From Caldilineaceae bacterium bin34 (GTDB lineage: Bacteria; Chloroflexota; Anaerolineae; Caldilineales; Caldilineaceae), in assembly GCA_002238555.1 (NCBI GenBank), contig MPMO01000033.1, forward strand, positions 1 through 50,871: a DNA stretch of 50,871 nt. The letters are read 5' to 3'. Numbering within the stretch: the first letter of the stretch is position 1; each line of letters begins with the position of its first letter. Of the stretch, positions 50,091 to 50,871 are shown one piece after another. The notes under the pieces are model-generated. The model searched no databases. It was not told the origin of the DNA and saw only the letters and a program-made list of their open reading frames with translations. A program made the translations under genes and the position numbers.

Positions 50091-50871
50091 TCAGGTGGGT
50101 TTGGGCTCGATTTGGCCCAAGGCGAGCAGTTCCTGCAGGGCCTCCGGGTATTTCTGCAGGGTCAGGCGCAGCCCGTCCGTGTCCAAAAGCCGCTGCACTA
50201 CCATTGCCAGGAACGATTTGAGCTTGACGTTGGCCATCGAAAAGCGCGCCAGGGCCCGGTCGGCGGCGTGGCGCAGTTCGAGCCGGGTCCAGGCCAGGGC
50301 CGCGAGCACGGCGTTGACGTGGAAGTGGTGGCGCGCCGCGGTGCGGGCCTGGCAGGCGGCCAGTCCCAGATGCTGCTTGGCGTCGCGGAAGTTGAACTCG
50401 ATTTGGAAGCGGTCGCGGTAGATGCGGTAAATCCGCTCCGGCACCATGTCCGGGTCGGTGCTGAAGAGGGTGGTGGGCCGGGTCTCCTGCGCGGGATCGG
50501 CGTCGGCGTCCAGGACGAAGACCACCCGGAGCAGTTTCTGGAAGGGCTTGTAATAGAGCTGCGCGTGGTACAGGTGCTGACCCTCGTCCCGCAGCTCGAT
50601 CAGGGGCAGTTCGCCGATGCGGCTGCGGTCGAAGCGACCGGCGTACTTGCGCGGGCGCCCGGGGCGGCCGGTGGGCGGCCCGGTCCAGAGCACCCACAGG
50701 GCCGCGTCGCGGCGCAGCTTGCTGACCAGAACCAAATCGCGGGCCGCCAACCCCGCGACCATGGGCTCGCAGGCATAGTGGCCGTCGCCCACGAAGACGT
50801 CGATGTCCGGCCGGTGCGCGACGGCCAGGGCCTCGTCCAGCAGGGCCAGCATCTTCGTCACCTCGGCCCGT
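50091..50871 (-). CDS. IS4-type DDE transposase, C-terminal part (5' end beyond the window)
   Basis: The minus-strand frame is open to the window edge, so the gene begins outside. Visible features: DIDVFVGDGHYACEPMVAGL with a catalytic Asp and the following LVLVSKLRRDAAL strand, and the Y-x2-R-x3-E-x6-K signature in IYRDRFQIEFNFRDAKQHLG, the catalytic Glu region of IS4-family enzymes. The helical C-terminus ends at the stop near 50091, followed by hairpins. The visible part shows no lesion. Confidence 0.85.
   Translation of the reverse strand, partial: RAEVTKMLALLDEALAVAHRPDIDVFVGDGHYACEPMVAGLAARDLVLVSKLRRDAALWVLWTGPPTGRPGRPRKYAGRFDRSRIGELPLIELRDEGQHLYHAQLYYKPFQKLLRVVFVLDADADPAQETRPTTLFSTDPDMVPERIYRIYRDRFQIEFNFRDAKQHLGLAACQARTAARHHFHVNAVLAALAWTRLELRHAADRALARFSMANVKLKSFLAMVVQRLLDTDGLRLTLQKYPEALQELLALGQIEPKPT

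Overview
The window is a GC-rich bacterial segment, most likely chromosomal, with AT-richer inserts. I saw no rRNA, tRNA or CRISPR. Several traits together suggest a Chloroflexota bacterium, perhaps Caldilineales-like: three twin-arginine lipoprotein solute-binding proteins with Ala/Glu/Pro-rich linkers, a 'VEVTRE'-type linker behind a lipobox, a class Ic-like NrdB, and many PhyH, Gfo/Idh/MocA and sulfatase-type genes. This is inference from protein style, not phylogeny.

Layout. 1-3.9 kb is an accessory island: the tail of an IS5-type transposase, a HepT/MntA-like toxin-antitoxin pair, a decayed VapBC pair, and an RloB/RloA (TOPRIM-like plus AAA ATPase) operon on the minus strand. 4.1-8.8 kb is a minus-strand operon (GT39-like membrane glycosyltransferase, Gfo/Idh/MocA oxidoreductase, methyltransferase, PhyH-type dioxygenase), with a zinc-ligand-poor MDR dehydrogenase divergent from it. 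9.9-12.0 kb holds a class Ic-like ribonucleotide reductase small subunit interrupted by a 316-residue intein. 12.2-20.3 kb is a Dpp/Opp-type ABC importer operon ending in a large uncharacterised enzyme-like protein. 20.4-21.7 kb carries HigA with a truncated HigB, a TnpB fragment and an intact VapBC pair. 22.2-28.4 kb holds a small membrane protein, a TPP enzyme, a DUF3298-like exported protein, a frameshifted CDP-alcohol phosphatidyltransferase and a frameshifted branched-chain amino-acid-type binding protein. 29.2-35.5 kb is one giant, AT-richer alpha-2-macroglobulin-like lipoprotein gene. 35.9-41.1 kb has a gamma-glutamyltransferase followed by a carbohydrate ABC importer. 41.3-44.4 kb is a second accessory island: an AAA/DUF3696 ATPase plus PIN pair and a decayed IS5-group element with a visible CTAA target duplication. 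44.8-49.7 kb is a second carbohydrate ABC importer ending in a sulfatase. The right edge cuts an IS4-type transposase.

How it works together. Three importers bring in peptides or sugars. The attached enzymes (uncharacterised 866-residue protein, gamma-glutamyltransferase, sulfatase) probably process the imported compounds. Each importer has a strong stem-loop between the binding-protein gene and the first permease gene, which fits differential expression of the binding protein. Neither sugar importer has its own ATPase gene here, and the peptide-type importer has only one. Accessory DNA (toxin-antitoxin remnants, two ATPase-plus-nuclease candidate defence pairs, IS fragments) separates these metabolic blocks.

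The most notable points are the intein placed directly after an iron-ligand histidine of an R2 protein that has Phe at the radical-Tyr position, the two ATPase/nuclease pairs, the thioester-less giant macroglobulin, and a PhyH protein with His-Ser-Gly where His-X-Asp is expected.
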